From contig NZ_QPJK01000001.1 in NCBI RefSeq assembly GCF_003337555.1, positions 806,001-870,000 of the forward strand: a DNA stretch of 64,000 bases, given 5' to 3'. Origin of the DNA: Pseudorhodoferax soli (GTDB lineage: Bacteria > Pseudomonadota > Gammaproteobacteria > Burkholderiales > Burkholderiaceae_C). The notes under the pieces were generated by a model. That model had not been told where the DNA came from. It did not search any database and worked only from the letters and a program-made list of their open reading frames with translations. Shown piece after piece: positions 28,136 through 37,116 of the stretch; the stretch's first letter is position 1; each line of letters starts with the position of its first letter. The translations under genes and the position numbers were made by a program.

Positions 28136-28582
28136 TCAGAGGAAGCGCTGCAGGTCGACGTTGAGCGTGGCCTGCACCACACCGCCGTGCTCGAAGGCCA
28201 GCACCATGGGGTAGGTGCGCGCCACCTCGAGCGGGAACTTCAGGCCGGTGAGCTTGAGGTAGGTGCCATGCTCGGCCAGGTGCGTTTCGGCGCCCTCGGG
28301 AATCGCGAAGTCGACCTCGCTGCGGGCCAGCCGGCCACCAATCTCGGCGCCATCGGCCACCATGGTCTTGACGGCGACGAGGCGGTCGGGCCGGGTCACC
28401 TGGTCGAACATCATCGAGACGATGACCGAGTCCGCGCCCGGCCGCGTGGCGGTGCACCACGGGTGCGTGATGCGCAGGTTGTCGGCGAAGTACTCGCAGG
28501 CGCGTGCCTGCGGCAGCGCGAGCGCGGCGCCGAACGCCAGGCCGGCGCGCAGCGCGGCGCGGCGGTGGATGAAGGGGGACAT
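28136..28582 (-). CDS. PCu(A)C-like protein lacking copper ligands
   Basis: A 148-residue exported protein with a twin-arginine-containing signal (HRRAALRAGLAFG, cleavage near ARA). The body follows the copper chaperone PCu(A)C fold: DRLVAVKT, AIPEG, TGLKFPLEVARTYPMVLAFEHGGVVQATLNVD. However, the H-x10-M-x21-H-x-M ligands are gone: the strand after DGAEI has Gly where His is expected, the vMkMR segment is missing, and the HiM turn reads TYLKL. The protein therefore probably does not bind Cu(I) in the known way. Start chosen for AGAGGAG upstream. It lies upstream of DUF3604 on the same strand. Confidence 0.75.
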   Translation of the reverse strand: MSPFIHRRAALRAGLAFGAALALPQARACEYFADNLRITHPWCTATRPGADSVIVSMMFDQVTRPDRLVAVKTMVADGAEIGGRLARSEVDFAIPEGAETHLAEHGTYLKLTGLKFPLEVARTYPMVLAFEHGGVVQATLNVDLQRFL

Positions 28583-28780
28583 GGCGACTCCTCTGGGATA
28601 CGGTGGGCCGGCAGCGTAGAGAGCGCCCGTGAAAGCCCGATGACGGTGGCGGTGGCCGCGGCGCCCGCCGTCACAGCCCTGTCTTGATCGATGCCTACAG
28701 TCCGGCCGCGTCTGCACCTTGCCGACAAGTGCGCCCTGGGGCGCCGCCCTCATCCACAAGACGATTCCTGGAGGTTTCCA

Positions 28781-29365
28781 ATGAAGTTTCATGCCTTGGC
28801 CGCTCTGGCCTTGTTCGCCGCTGCGCCCGTGATGGCCGCACCGGTCACGGTCGATTTCGAAGCCGCACCGAGCTACGCCTCGGTCGGCAACACCTACGCC
28901 GACAAGGGCGTGAGCTTTGGCGGTGGCGCACTGGGCCTGCAGAACGACGCCGACTTCACGTACTTCACGAACGCCCCGTCGCCGCTGGGCGTGATGTTCG
29001 CCGTCGACACCGATTCGGCGATGAACGTGGCCGCCGGCTTCGCCGGCCTGTTCAGCTTCTCGTACGCCTCCACGGCCGCCGCCACCGGCGCAGTGAGCAT
29101 CTGGAGCGGCCTGAACGGCACGGGCAACCTGCTGGCTTCGTTCGACCTGCTGGGCAACTCGGCCAACTGCGCCGACATCGGCTGGTGCAGCTTCGACAGC
29201 CTGTCGGCCAGCTTCTCCGGCATCGCCTACTCGGTGACCTTCAATGGCGACTCGACCATCGCCTACGACGACCTGGCCTTCAACACCGTGCCCGAGCCGA
29301 CCAGCGCGCTGCTGATGGGCCTGGGCCTGGCCGGCCTGGCCGCCGCACGCCGCCGCCGCACGTAA
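28781..29365 (+). CDS. PEP-CTERM sorted exported protein
   Basis: A 194-residue secreted protein. The signal peptide ends VMA-APVTVDFE. The middle is a small beta-rich domain with Thr/Ser/Gly-rich strands and one Cys pair (NCADIGWC). The C-terminus is a textbook PEP-CTERM signal: VPEPTSALLMGLGLAGL followed by AARRRR, recognised by an exosortase (EpsH type). A GGAGG stands 8 bases before the ATG. No exosortase or exopolysaccharide genes are in the window. The function is unknown; such proteins are linked to biofilm and extracellular polysaccharide. Confidence 0.88.
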   Translation: MKFHALAALALFAAAPVMAAPVTVDFEAAPSYASVGNTYADKGVSFGGGALGLQNDADFTYFTNAPSPLGVMFAVDTDSAMNVAAGFAGLFSFSYASTAAATGAVSIWSGLNGTGNLLASFDLLGNSANCADIGWCSFDSLSASFSGIAYSVTFNGDSTIAYDDLAFNTVPEPTSALLMGLGLAGLAAARRRRT

Positions 29366-29384
29366 GCAGCGCGCCTCCTGCCCG

Positions 29385-29423
29385 CGCAGACAGGCGGCAC
29401 CCGGCGGGTGCCGCCTGTCTGCG
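29385..29423 (+). terminator. 18-bp perfect stem-loop after the PEP-CTERM gene
   Basis: The arms 29385-29402 and 29406-29423 are perfectly complementary over 18 bases (ending CGGCACCC / GGGTGCCG) with a 3-base loop, 20 bases after the stop. No T-tract follows, but the stem is strong enough to end or protect the transcript. Confidence 0.6.
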
Positions 29424-29460
29424 TTCGCGACTGCCAATCCACCTGCACCCACCGAGCACG

Positions 29461-30084
29461 ATGCACGAGCTCTTCGGACTGTTTCCCACGCCCTTCATGC
29501 GCGTCCCCGCGGCACTGGATGCCGCCCTGGTCACCGGCCTGGTCAGCCACTTCAGCAACACGGCGGGCATCGCCAACAACGCCTCGGGCCAGCTCTCGCA
29601 CACGGCCATGCTCAAGCCTGGCGACAGCCCCTTGCTGGTCGAGGCCGCGCGCGCCATCACGCCGCACCTGGCGGAGTTCGGCGCACAGATGTTCGGCGAG
29701 CGGCTGGGCTGGTCGCTCAAGGAGATGTGGGTCAACCTGCTGGACACCGGCGGGCGCCAGGCCATGCACAACCACGCCAACAGCTTCATCTCGGGCGTGG
29801 TCTACCTCACGCCCACGCACCCGGACGCGCGCACGGTGTTCATGAAGTCGCCGGGCGGCAGCGACTTCGCGTTCAAGAACGACCATGCCGACGTGACCAC
29901 CACACCTTATAGCGCGGACAAGTGGATCAGTCCGCAGCCCGAGCCGGGCGACCTGGTGCTGTTCCCGAGCTACCTCATGCACGCCGTACCGAGCAACCCG
30001 GGCGCACGCCGCATCACCATGGCGCTCAACGCCATCCCGACCCAGCTGGATTCCTGGGGCTACAAGATCACGTTCGGCGGATGA
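29461..30084 (+). CDS. 2OG-Fe(II) oxygenase family protein (TIGR02466 type)
   Basis: A 207-residue protein with the double-stranded beta-helix signature: the iron ligands fit HNHANSFISGVVYL (His-x-Asn/Asp region near residue 101) and LMHAVPSNPG (second His), followed by the 2-oxoglutarate-binding RRITMALN. Family members are uncharacterised hydroxylases often of phage or bacterial origin. The stop overlaps the next gene's ATG (ATGA at 30081-30084). Coupling to a spermidine-synthase-like protein suggests a small-molecule modification step, but the substrate is unknown. Confidence 0.82.
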   Translation: MHELFGLFPTPFMRVPAALDAALVTGLVSHFSNTAGIANNASGQLSHTAMLKPGDSPLLVEAARAITPHLAEFGAQMFGERLGWSLKEMWVNLLDTGGRQAMHNHANSFISGVVYLTPTHPDARTVFMKSPGGSDFAFKNDHADVTTTPYSADKWISPQPEPGDLVLFPSYLMHAVPSNPGARRITMALNAIPTQLDSWGYKITFGG

Positions 30085-32672
30085 GCAAGCCTGTGGGCCC
30101 GCGCCGCGCCGCGGTGATGGCGCTGATGCTGGCCTCGGGCTTCGCCGGGCTGGGCTACCAGATCGTCTGGACGCAGCAGAGCGCGCTGTGGCTGGGCCAC
30201 GAGACGGCCGGCGTGCTGGCCGTGGTGGCGGCCTTCTTCGGCGGGCTGGCGACGGGCGCCCTGCTGCTGGGCCGGCGCATCGCTGTGAGCCCCGCGCCCG
30301 GCCGTTGGTATGCCGGCTGCGAACTGCTGATCGGTTCGTGGAGCCTGGTGTTGGCCTTTGGCATGGCGCCGATCGGGCGGGGCCTGCTGCAGTTCATCGG
30401 CGCCGAGCCTTCGCCGTGGTGGCAATGGGCCGTGGCCTTCGGCGGCAGCTTCGTGCTGCTGCTGCCGGCCACCGCGGCCATGGGCGCCACGCTGCCGGCC
30501 ATGGAGCGCGCGCTGGCGCAGCACTGGCGCAGCGGCACGGCCGGCATCTCCGGCACCATTGCCGCGCTGTACGCCGGCAACACCTTCGGCGCCGTGGTCG
30601 GCGTGCTGGCCAGCGCGTTCTGGCTGGTGCCGGCCTGGGGCCTGGCCCGCACGGCGCTGGTTTGCGCCACGCTGAACCTGCTGTGTGCCGTGGCCGCGCT
30701 GTGGCTGCTGCGCGGCCGTGCGTTGGCGGAGCCGCAGGCCACACCGCAGACGGCAGCACCCAACGCGCGCGGGCTGCTGCCGCTGCTCGCGGCCACGGGC
30801 TTCCTCGGCATCGGCTACGAGGTGCTGGTGGTGCGCGTGCTGAGCCAGGTGGCCGAGAACACGGTCTACACCTTCGCGCTGCTGCTGGCCGTCTACCTGG
30901 TCGGCAGCGCGGCTGGCGCGGCCTGGTATGAGCGCCGGCTGTCGCGCCGTGCCGGCGTGGCGCGGTTCGGCGAGCGCCTGCCCGCGCTGCTGGCGCTGGC
31001 CTGCCTGGCCGGCACCGCCAGCCTGTGGGGCGCAGAGGCACTCCAGGCGCAGGCCCTGGCCTGGCTGGGCAGCGGCATGCCGGCCGCGCTGGCGGCCGAG
31101 GCCGTGCTGGCGGCCGTGGCCTTCGGGCCGCCCACGCTGCTGATGGGGGCGCTGTTCAGCCACCTGGCGACGCAGGCACGCGCGGCCGGCATCGGCTTCG
31201 GCCTGGCGCTGGGCGTCAACACGCTGGGCGCGGCGGCGGCGCCGCTGGTGTTCGGCCTGTTGCTGTTGCCGGCGCTGGGGGCCAAGGCCGCATTGCTGGG
31301 CGTGGCTGCGGGCTACCTCTTGCTGGCTTGGCCGCTGGGCCGCGCGCACGGCATCGCCGTGCCGGCCGCCATCGGCGCGGCCGCGCTCGTGCTCGCGCTG
31401 GCGGCACCGCCGCTGGCCTTCGTCCACGTGCCCGAGGGGGGCCGCTTGCTGAGCTACAGCGAGGGCGCGATGGCTGCCGTCAGCGTGGTCGAGGAAGCCG
31501 ATGGCACGCGCCGGCTGCGGATCAACAACCGGCAGCAGGAGGGCAGCAACGCCGCCTGGTCGGCCGATGCACGCCAGGCCCTGCTGCCGCTGCTGCTGCA
31601 CCCGGCCCCGCACAAGGCGCTGTTCCTGGGCCTGGGCACGGGCACCACCGCCAGCGCCGCAACGCTGGACCCGGCGCTGCAGGTCGAGGCCGTGGAACTG
31701 CTGCCCGAGGTGATCGCGGCCACGCCATGGTTCAACGCGCCCGGGCAGGCCGCCACGCAGCGGCTGCACACCGTCGCCGCCGACGCGCGCCGCTTCGTGC
31801 GCGCATCGACGGCGCAGTACGACCTCATCGTTTCCGACAACTTCCACCCGGCGCGCAGCGGCTCGGCCGCCCTCTACACCGCCGAGCATTTCCAGGCCGT
31901 GCGCGAGCGCCTGGCCGCGGGCGGCCTGTTTTGCCAATGGCTGCCGCTGCACCAGCTGGACCTGCCCACGCTGCGGAGCATCGTGCGGGCCTTCGCCACG
32001 GCGTTTCCCGAAGGCGGCGCAGTGCTCGCGACGCTGAGCCTGGAAACGCCTGTACTGGGCCTGGTCGGCCATGCGGACGGCAGCCGCTTCGACCTGGCGC
32101 AGGTGCAGGCCCGCGTGGCAGCGGCCCGCCAGTGGCCGCGCAGCCCGGCCGCCCTGGGCCTGGACGATGCCTACGCCGTGCTCGGTGCGCTGGTGGCCGG
32201 CCCGCAGGCGCTGCAGCGCCTGGCGGCCGATGCGCCCGCGAACACGGACGACCACCCCATCGTGGCCTACCTCGCGCCGCGCGCAGCCTACGCGCCGGCG
32301 CCGCCGCCGCGCGAACGCCTGGCCGCGTTGCTGGCCGAACTCTCGCTCGCGCCGCAGGAACTGGTCGTGGCCGATGCGGCCGCTGCAGCCCGCCTGGCCG
32401 CCTACTGGGAGGCGCGCACGCGCTTCCTGGCCGCCGGCCGCACGGTGCAGCCCAGCGCCGACGTGCGGCGCATGCTGGCCCAGGTGCAGCAACCACTGCT
32501 GGAGGTGCTGCGCACGAGCGCCGATTTCCGCCCGGCCTACGACCCGCTGCTGCAGATGGCGGCAGCGCTGGCGCGTGTCGATGCACCGGCCGCGCGGGAG
32601 CTGCTCAATGAACTCGCGCGCCTGCAACCGGCGCGCGCAGAAGCCGGCGAGCTGCTGCGCCGGCTGCCGTAA
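30081..32672 (+). CDS. Membrane-fused spermidine synthase-like protein
   Basis: An 863-residue protein. The first ~450 residues are about 12-14 hydrophobic helices (MFS-like spermidine synthase fusions), starting GFAGLGYQIVWTQQSALWLG. The C-terminal part holds a Rossmann methyltransferase/aminopropyltransferase fold with LGLGTGTTASAATLD near residue 517, VEAVELLPEV, and DLIVSDNFHPARSGSAALYT. The catalytic Asp of true spermidine synthases is not obvious. Such fusions are common and biochemically undefined. It starts on the stop of the 2OG oxygenase and ends 3 bases from the convergent Bug gene. Confidence 0.82.
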   Translation: MSKPVGPRRAAVMALMLASGFAGLGYQIVWTQQSALWLGHETAGVLAVVAAFFGGLATGALLLGRRIAVSPAPGRWYAGCELLIGSWSLVLAFGMAPIGRGLLQFIGAEPSPWWQWAVAFGGSFVLLLPATAAMGATLPAMERALAQHWRSGTAGISGTIAALYAGNTFGAVVGVLASAFWLVPAWGLARTALVCATLNLLCAVAALWLLRGRALAEPQATPQTAAPNARGLLPLLAATGFLGIGYEVLVVRVLSQVAENTVYTFALLLAVYLVGSAAGAAWYERRLSRRAGVARFGERLPALLALACLAGTASLWGAEALQAQALAWLGSGMPAALAAEAVLAAVAFGPPTLLMGALFSHLATQARAAGIGFGLALGVNTLGAAAAPLVFGLLLLPALGAKAALLGVAAGYLLLAWPLGRAHGIAVPAAIGAAALVLALAAPPLAFVHVPEGGRLLSYSEGAMAAVSVVEEADGTRRLRINNRQQEGSNAAWSADARQALLPLLLHPAPHKALFLGLGTGTTASAATLDPALQVEAVELLPEVIAATPWFNAPGQAATQRLHTVAADARRFVRASTAQYDLIVSDNFHPARSGSAALYTAEHFQAVRERLAAGGLFCQWLPLHQLDLPTLRSIVRAFATAFPEGGAVLATLSLETPVLGLVGHADGSRFDLAQVQARVAAARQWPRSPAALGLDDAYAVLGALVAGPQALQRLAADAPANTDDHPIVAYLAPRAAYAPAPPPRERLAALLAELSLAPQELVVADAAAAARLAAYWEARTRFLAAGRTVQPSADVRRMLAQVQQPLLEVLRTSADFRPAYDPLLQMAAALARVDAPAARELLNELARLQPARAEAGELLRRLP

Positions 32673-32675
32673 TGA

Positions 32676-33662
32676 CTACTGCGGCTGGAAGCCGCTGTCC
32701 TTGATGATCCGGGCCCAGGTCCGGGTGTAGGCCTGCTCGCGGGTGTGCAGCTGCTGCTGCGGCATGTAGCCCACCGTGAGCCCCATGGCGGTGAGCTTGG
32801 CGTGCACGTCGGGCATGGCGACCACCCTGGCCACGGCGGCCGAGAAACGGTCGATCGCGGCCTGCGGCGTGCCGGCCGGCGCGAAGATGCCGTAGTAGGG
32901 CAGGTCTTCGAAGCCGGCGACGCCGAGTTCGGCGAAGGTCGGCACATCGGGCATGGCCGCCTGGCGCGCATGGCCCAGCACGCCGACCACGCGGATCTTG
33001 CCGGCCTTGTGGTTCTCGATGAAGTCGGGCACGGAGCCGACACCGGCGCTGATCTGGTTGCCCAGCATGTCCGCGATCATGGGCGCGCTGCCGCGGTAGG
33101 GTGCGGCCAGCAGGTCCATCTTGTACTTGTCGGCCAGCACCTTGACCAGGAACTCGGGCGTCGAGGCCGGCGCCGGGATGCCGATGGTGCCGCGCCCGCC
33201 CTGGCCCTTGAGCCAGTTCAGGTACTCGGGCATGGACTTGGCCGGCGTGCCGCCCGAGACGGCCAGCGCGTTCACGAAGGTCGCGAAGCCAGCCACGGCG
33301 ACGAAATCCTTGGCCGGATCGAAACCGGGGCTCTTCACGACCAGCGGCAGGATGGAGACGGTGTGGTCGTGCGTGAGGAAGAAGGTGTTGCCGTCGGGTG
33401 CGGAGGTCTTGAGCGCATTGGCTGCGATCTGGCCGCCAGCGCCTGCGCGGTTGTCGACGATCACGCTCTGCCCCAGTTCGCCCTGCAGCTTGTCGGCGAG
33501 CGTGCGCGCGATCACGTCGGTGCCACCGCCGGCCGGAAAGCCGACCAGCAGGCGCACCGTGGACTGGGCCTGGGCCGCGAAGCCCGTGCCCATCAGGGCG
33601 GCCACCGCCAGCGCCTGGGTCAGCCGGCGGCGGGTGGTGCTGGGCAGAGGTGTACGAGACAT
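32676..33662 (-). CDS. Bug/TctC-family periplasmic binding protein
   Basis: A 328-residue exported receptor; the signal peptide ends AQA-QSTVRLLV. GFPAGGGTDVIARTLADKL and VDNRAGAGGQIAANAL are hallmark Bug (Bordetella uptake gene) segments that cradle a ligand carboxylate. The TctAB permeases of a tripartite tricarboxylate transporter are not adjacent, as is usual for the many orphan Bug genes of Burkholderiales. ATG 33662 gives a normal signal peptide; an upstream in-frame ATG at 33704 would add 14 residues. The ligand is unknown. Confidence 0.92.
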   Translation of the reverse strand: MSRTPLPSTTRRRLTQALAVAALMGTGFAAQAQSTVRLLVGFPAGGGTDVIARTLADKLQGELGQSVIVDNRAGAGGQIAANALKTSAPDGNTFFLTHDHTVSILPLVVKSPGFDPAKDFVAVAGFATFVNALAVSGGTPAKSMPEYLNWLKGQGGRGTIGIPAPASTPEFLVKVLADKYKMDLLAAPYRGSAPMIADMLGNQISAGVGSVPDFIENHKAGKIRVVGVLGHARQAAMPDVPTFAELGVAGFEDLPYYGIFAPAGTPQAAIDRFSAAVARVVAMPDVHAKLTAMGLTVGYMPQQQLHTREQAYTRTWARIIKDSGFQPQ

Positions 33663-33806
33663 GGGAGGGGTTCCTGTAGGACGGAGGGTGTCAAAAAAAC
33701 GCAAGAACGATACCAGAGCATCCCGCGGAGATTCGCCCCGTTCCTACACCGGGGCTTGCCCGGCTCAGGCACACTGAAGAGCCCCAGGTTAAGAGAGACC
33801 CGACCC

Positions 33807-34190
33807 ATGCAAGTGCAAGTGAACACGACCGGACTGCCCAACAAGGAATCGCTGGACCGCTGGGCCGAGCAATACCTGCAGGACGAGCTGGCGCGCTTTC
33901 GCCACGACATCACGCGCATCGAGGTGCACCTGTCGGACGAGAACGGCGGCAAGTCCGGCAGCGCAGACAAGCGCTGCACCCTGGAAGCCCGGCTGGCGCA
34001 CCACCAGCCGCTGGCCGTGCACCACGATGGCGACAGCCAGGACCTGGCCGTGCGCGGCGCAGCCGACAAGCTCAAGCGCCTGGTGGAACACACGGTGGAC
34101 CGCGGCCGCGACAGCCGCCACCGCGAGCGCGACTCCATCCGCAAGGACGGCGTGCCGGACGCCGGCCAGGCCGACGCGGCCGCCCTGTGA
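33807..34190 (+). CDS. HPF/RaiA-family ribosome-associated protein
   Basis: A 127-residue protein with the S30AE/HPF fold: MQVQVNTTGLP at the start, ITRIEVHLSDENG, then the Lys/Arg-rich KRCTLEARLAHHQPL and AADKLKRLVEHTVDRGRDSRHR. Such factors bind the 30S decoding region and stabilise idle ribosomes. It has a Ser/Gly-containing insertion and an acidic/polar tail, so it is not a canonical HPF and belongs to the short variants of this family. A GTG-start gene overlaps its stop. Confidence 0.82.
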   Translation: MQVQVNTTGLPNKESLDRWAEQYLQDELARFRHDITRIEVHLSDENGGKSGSADKRCTLEARLAHHQPLAVHHDGDSQDLAVRGAADKLKRLVEHTVDRGRDSRHRERDSIRKDGVPDAGQADAAAL

Positions 34191-34402
34191 GCCGCAACGC
34201 CAAGAAGGAAGCCGACCTCGCCTGGAAGGGCGGGCTGTGCTGCGTGATCGGCCTCGCGGTGCTGCTGGGTCCGCAGTTCATGCCGCCCTCGGGCATGCGC
34301 GACACCATCGCGCAATCGGCCATCGTCGGCTGGTTCGCGCTGGTGCTGGGCCTGGCCTTCATCGGCCACTTCCTGTGGCGCCGGCGCACCAACCGGCCCT
34401 AG
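34187..34402 (+). CDS. Small membrane protein downstream of the HPF-like gene
   Basis: A 71-residue protein starting at GTG 34187, overlapping the previous stop (GTGA). It has two hydrophobic helices (CCVIGLAVLLGPQFM and IVGWFALVLGLAFIGHFLW) between charged ends. No family is recognised. The overlap suggests co-translation with the ribosome-associated protein. Confidence 0.65.
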   Translation: MSRNAKKEADLAWKGGLCCVIGLAVLLGPQFMPPSGMRDTIAQSAIVGWFALVLGLAFIGHFLWRRRTNRP

Positions 34403-34418
34403 AAACCCCCGTGTCGGC

Positions 34419-36026
34419 TCAGAGCGCGGCGGCCTGCAGGAATTGCGGTGCCGCACCGCTGCCGCGGCGCTTGAGGTGCAGGCCCAGGCGCTCGGGCCGC
34501 AGGTACTCTTCGCGGTAGACGTCGAAGGGCATGGTGTCGCTGGCCTCGATGCGCTTTTGCGCCTCGATGGACGCGCTGGACGCCGCCACGAAGCGCTCGC
34601 GCAGCGCATCCGGGAACGGCAGCGCCAGCAGCTGCTCGCGCGTCTGCAGTGACTGCTGCAGCGCAAAGCGCGTGAAGCTGCTGCCGTGCTCGCGCGTGGT
34701 GTGTTCCAGCACGCGGGCCGAAGGCAGTGTCTCGGGTGCCAGCAGCGCGGCGCGTGCGGCCTGCACGGCAGCCACATGGCCTTGGCCGCCGAGCGCGGCG
34801 TCCATCGCCTGCGCAAGCGGCAGGCATTCGTCGACGAGCTGCAGCGCCCACTCGGTCAACACGCGTTCGCGGCCGTCCTGCTCGAGCACCAGGCCCGGCT
34901 CGCGGCCGCGCGCGGCCACGCGGTGCTGGTTGCGCGCAAGTGCGGCGATCTCCTCGGGCGTGTCGGGCGGGCTGTCGCTGAGCAGGCAGTGCAGCAGGAA
35001 GACGTCGAGGAAGCGCATGGTCGAGGCCGCGATGCCGAGCGGCTCGAACGGGTCCAGGTCCATCAGGCGGACCTCGATGTATTCGACGCCGCGCTCGCGC
35101 AACGCGTGCAGCGGGCGCTCGCCCGAGCGGATCACGCGCTTGGGCCGGATCGTGCCGTAGAACTCGTTCTCGATCTGCAAGAGGCTGGTGGCCAGCTGGT
35201 TGTAGTCGCCGCCGGGGTTGCGGATGCCCACCGTCTCGTAGGCCGGATACGGCTTGGTCAGCGCCTCCTGCAGCGAGGCACCGTAGCCCTCCAGGCTGTT
35301 GTAGCTCACGGCCAGCGTGGACTGCGCATCGCTCTGGTAGCCGAGCCGCCCCATGCGCAGCGAGGTCGCGTGCGGCAACGCCATGCTGTGCTCGCCGAGC
35401 GGCTGCAGCGCATGTTCGCGGCCCTGCACGAAGCTCGCGCACACAGCCGGCGATGCGCCGAACAGCACCAGCGGGAGGAAGGCATGGCGGCGGAAGTTGC
35501 GGATCAGGCCGAAGTAGGCCTCGCTGTCGATGCCCGGCATCGACCAGTTGTAGTGGATGCCCGAGATGGTCTGCATGCGCCGGCCATAGCGGTGGCCCAG
35601 GCCCATGCGGTAGACGCTCTTGGCGCGGCCCACGTTGGACGAGCCATAGCGGCCGATCGGGATGGTCTCGTCGGTCGGCAGGCCGCAGGGCATGCTGGAG
35701 ACCCACATCATCTCGTCGCCCTGCTCGCGCAGCACCTGGTAGACGTATTGGTGCACCTCGCGCAGTTCGGCAAGGCAACTGTCCACATCGCCATGCACGC
35801 CAGTGATGAGCTCCAGCTGCGACTCGCTGAAGTCGGTCGTGATGTGTTCGTGCGTGAGGGCCGAACCCAGCGCGGCCGGGTGCGGCGTCAAGGCCAGGCC
35901 GGCATCCGGCGTGGCCCGCAGGCTTTCTTTTTCGAGCCCGCGGCGGATGCCGCGCAGGCGCTCGGCCGTGAGGGCGCCCACGCGCTCCGTGAGGGGCGTG
36001 CTGGCATGCAAGGTCGTTGTGGCCAT
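34419..36026 (-). CDS. gshA: Glutamate-cysteine ligase
   Basis: A 535-residue enzyme of the E. coli GshA type (518 residues), which makes gamma-glutamylcysteine in the first step of glutathione synthesis. Diagnostic stretches are GLEKESLR near residue 28, TTDFSESQLELITG, MQTISGIHYNWSMP and the C-terminal DVYREEYLRPERLGL. ATG 36026 is preferred to an upstream in-frame ATG (36080) as it matches the usual family start. A grxD product using glutathione is encoded about 8 kb away. Confidence 0.94.
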   Translation of the reverse strand: MATTTLHASTPLTERVGALTAERLRGIRRGLEKESLRATPDAGLALTPHPAALGSALTHEHITTDFSESQLELITGVHGDVDSCLAELREVHQYVYQVLREQGDEMMWVSSMPCGLPTDETIPIGRYGSSNVGRAKSVYRMGLGHRYGRRMQTISGIHYNWSMPGIDSEAYFGLIRNFRRHAFLPLVLFGASPAVCASFVQGREHALQPLGEHSMALPHATSLRMGRLGYQSDAQSTLAVSYNSLEGYGASLQEALTKPYPAYETVGIRNPGGDYNQLATSLLQIENEFYGTIRPKRVIRSGERPLHALRERGVEYIEVRLMDLDPFEPLGIAASTMRFLDVFLLHCLLSDSPPDTPEEIAALARNQHRVAARGREPGLVLEQDGRERVLTEWALQLVDECLPLAQAMDAALGGQGHVAAVQAARAALLAPETLPSARVLEHTTREHGSSFTRFALQQSLQTREQLLALPFPDALRERFVAASSASIEAQKRIEASDTMPFDVYREEYLRPERLGLHLKRRGSGAAPQFLQAAAL

Positions 36027-36097
36027 TGTTGTTTCAAGCCCCGAATCTGTGTGGGGCCGGAAGGTATCACAGGCCGCCAAGCCCTGCAGGCCAGGGT

Positions 36098-37006
36098 TTA
36101 GCGCGCTTGTGCCATGGCACGGCCGACTTCCAGCCGGCCCTGCTCCGAGCCGCTTTGCGGCACGGTCTCGCCCTCACGTGCACGCACGGCATCGAGCGCC
36201 GCGGCGAGGCGCTCGGGTGCGTCATCGCCGGTGCCGATCCACTGGCCCTGCGTCAGTGTCACGTGCGCGGCTTCGAACGAGCCAGCGCCAGCGCACAGCA
36301 CGGTGCGCGTGGGCGCATCCTCGGAGGCCAGCACCAGCATGGCGGGCACCACGGCGGCCGGCTCGAGCGCGCGCAACACCTCGGGCGTCATGAGGTCCTC
36401 GGTCATGCGCGTGGCGGCCGTGGGCGCCAGGCTGTTGACGCGGATGTCGCTCTTGGCGCCTTCGATGGCCAGGGTCTGCATGAGGCCGACCAGCGCCATC
36501 TTGGCCGCGCCGTAGTTGGCCTGGCCGAAGTTGCCGTACAGGCCCGACGACGAACTCGTCATCACGATGCGGCCGTACTTCTGCGCGGTCATGAACGGCC
36601 AGACCGCTTTGCAGCAGTGCACGGCGCCCATCAGGTGCACGTCCACCACGAGGCGGAAGTCGGCCAGGTCCATCTTGGCGAAACTTTTGTCGCGCAGGAT
36701 GCCGGCGTTGTTGACGAGGATGTCGACGCGGCCCCAGGCGTCCACCGCCTGCTGGACCATGCCCGCCACGGCCTCGTGGTCGGTGACGGAGGCGCCGTTG
36801 GCCAAGGCCTCGCCGCCTGCGGCAATGATCTCGTCGGCCACGGCCTGCGCCGCGCTGGTGGAGCCGCCGCTGCCGTCGCGCGCACCGCCCAGGTCGTTGA
36901 CCAGCACCTTGGCGCCGCGCCGGGCCAATGCCAGCGCATGTTCGCGGCCCAGGCCGCCGCCGGCGCCCGTGACGATGGCCACACGGCCCTTGAAATCCAG
37001 ACCCAT
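36098..37006 (-). CDS. SDR family oxidoreductase (3-hydroxyacyl-CoA dehydrogenase-like)
   Basis: A 302-residue classical short-chain dehydrogenase. The cofactor motif is GAGGGLGREHA; NNAG follows near residue 100; the catalytic Ser is in MTSSSSGLYG and the YxxxK in ANYGAAK. The insertion NDLGGARDGSGGS after the second strand is typical of the dehydrogenase domain of peroxisomal multifunctional enzyme type 2 relatives, which oxidise 3-hydroxyacyl-CoA with NAD+. Its partners for beta-oxidation are not nearby. It is divergent from the NUDIX gene. Confidence 0.88.
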   Translation of the reverse strand: MGLDFKGRVAIVTGAGGGLGREHALALARRGAKVLVNDLGGARDGSGGSTSAAQAVADEIIAAGGEALANGASVTDHEAVAGMVQQAVDAWGRVDILVNNAGILRDKSFAKMDLADFRLVVDVHLMGAVHCCKAVWPFMTAQKYGRIVMTSSSSGLYGNFGQANYGAAKMALVGLMQTLAIEGAKSDIRVNSLAPTAATRMTEDLMTPEVLRALEPAAVVPAMLVLASEDAPTRTVLCAGAGSFEAAHVTLTQGQWIGTGDDAPERLAAALDAVRAREGETVPQSGSEQGRLEVGRAMAQAR

Positions 37007-37116
37007 TCGTTCGTCTCCTTGTGGTGGAAGCTGCGCGACAGCGCGGGCGAGTCGCCTCTGTTAGCCTGCGGCGCAGCAAAAAAAGCCGCGCAACTGTACT
37101 GGAGACGGGAGACCCC

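Noticed and set aside
30060-32627. 855-codon minus-strand ORF opposite the membrane-fused spermidine synthase-like gene
   Set aside because: Gln/Arg/Gly/His-rich shadow without any recognisable domain; the plus strand encodes a consistent membrane plus Rossmann protein.
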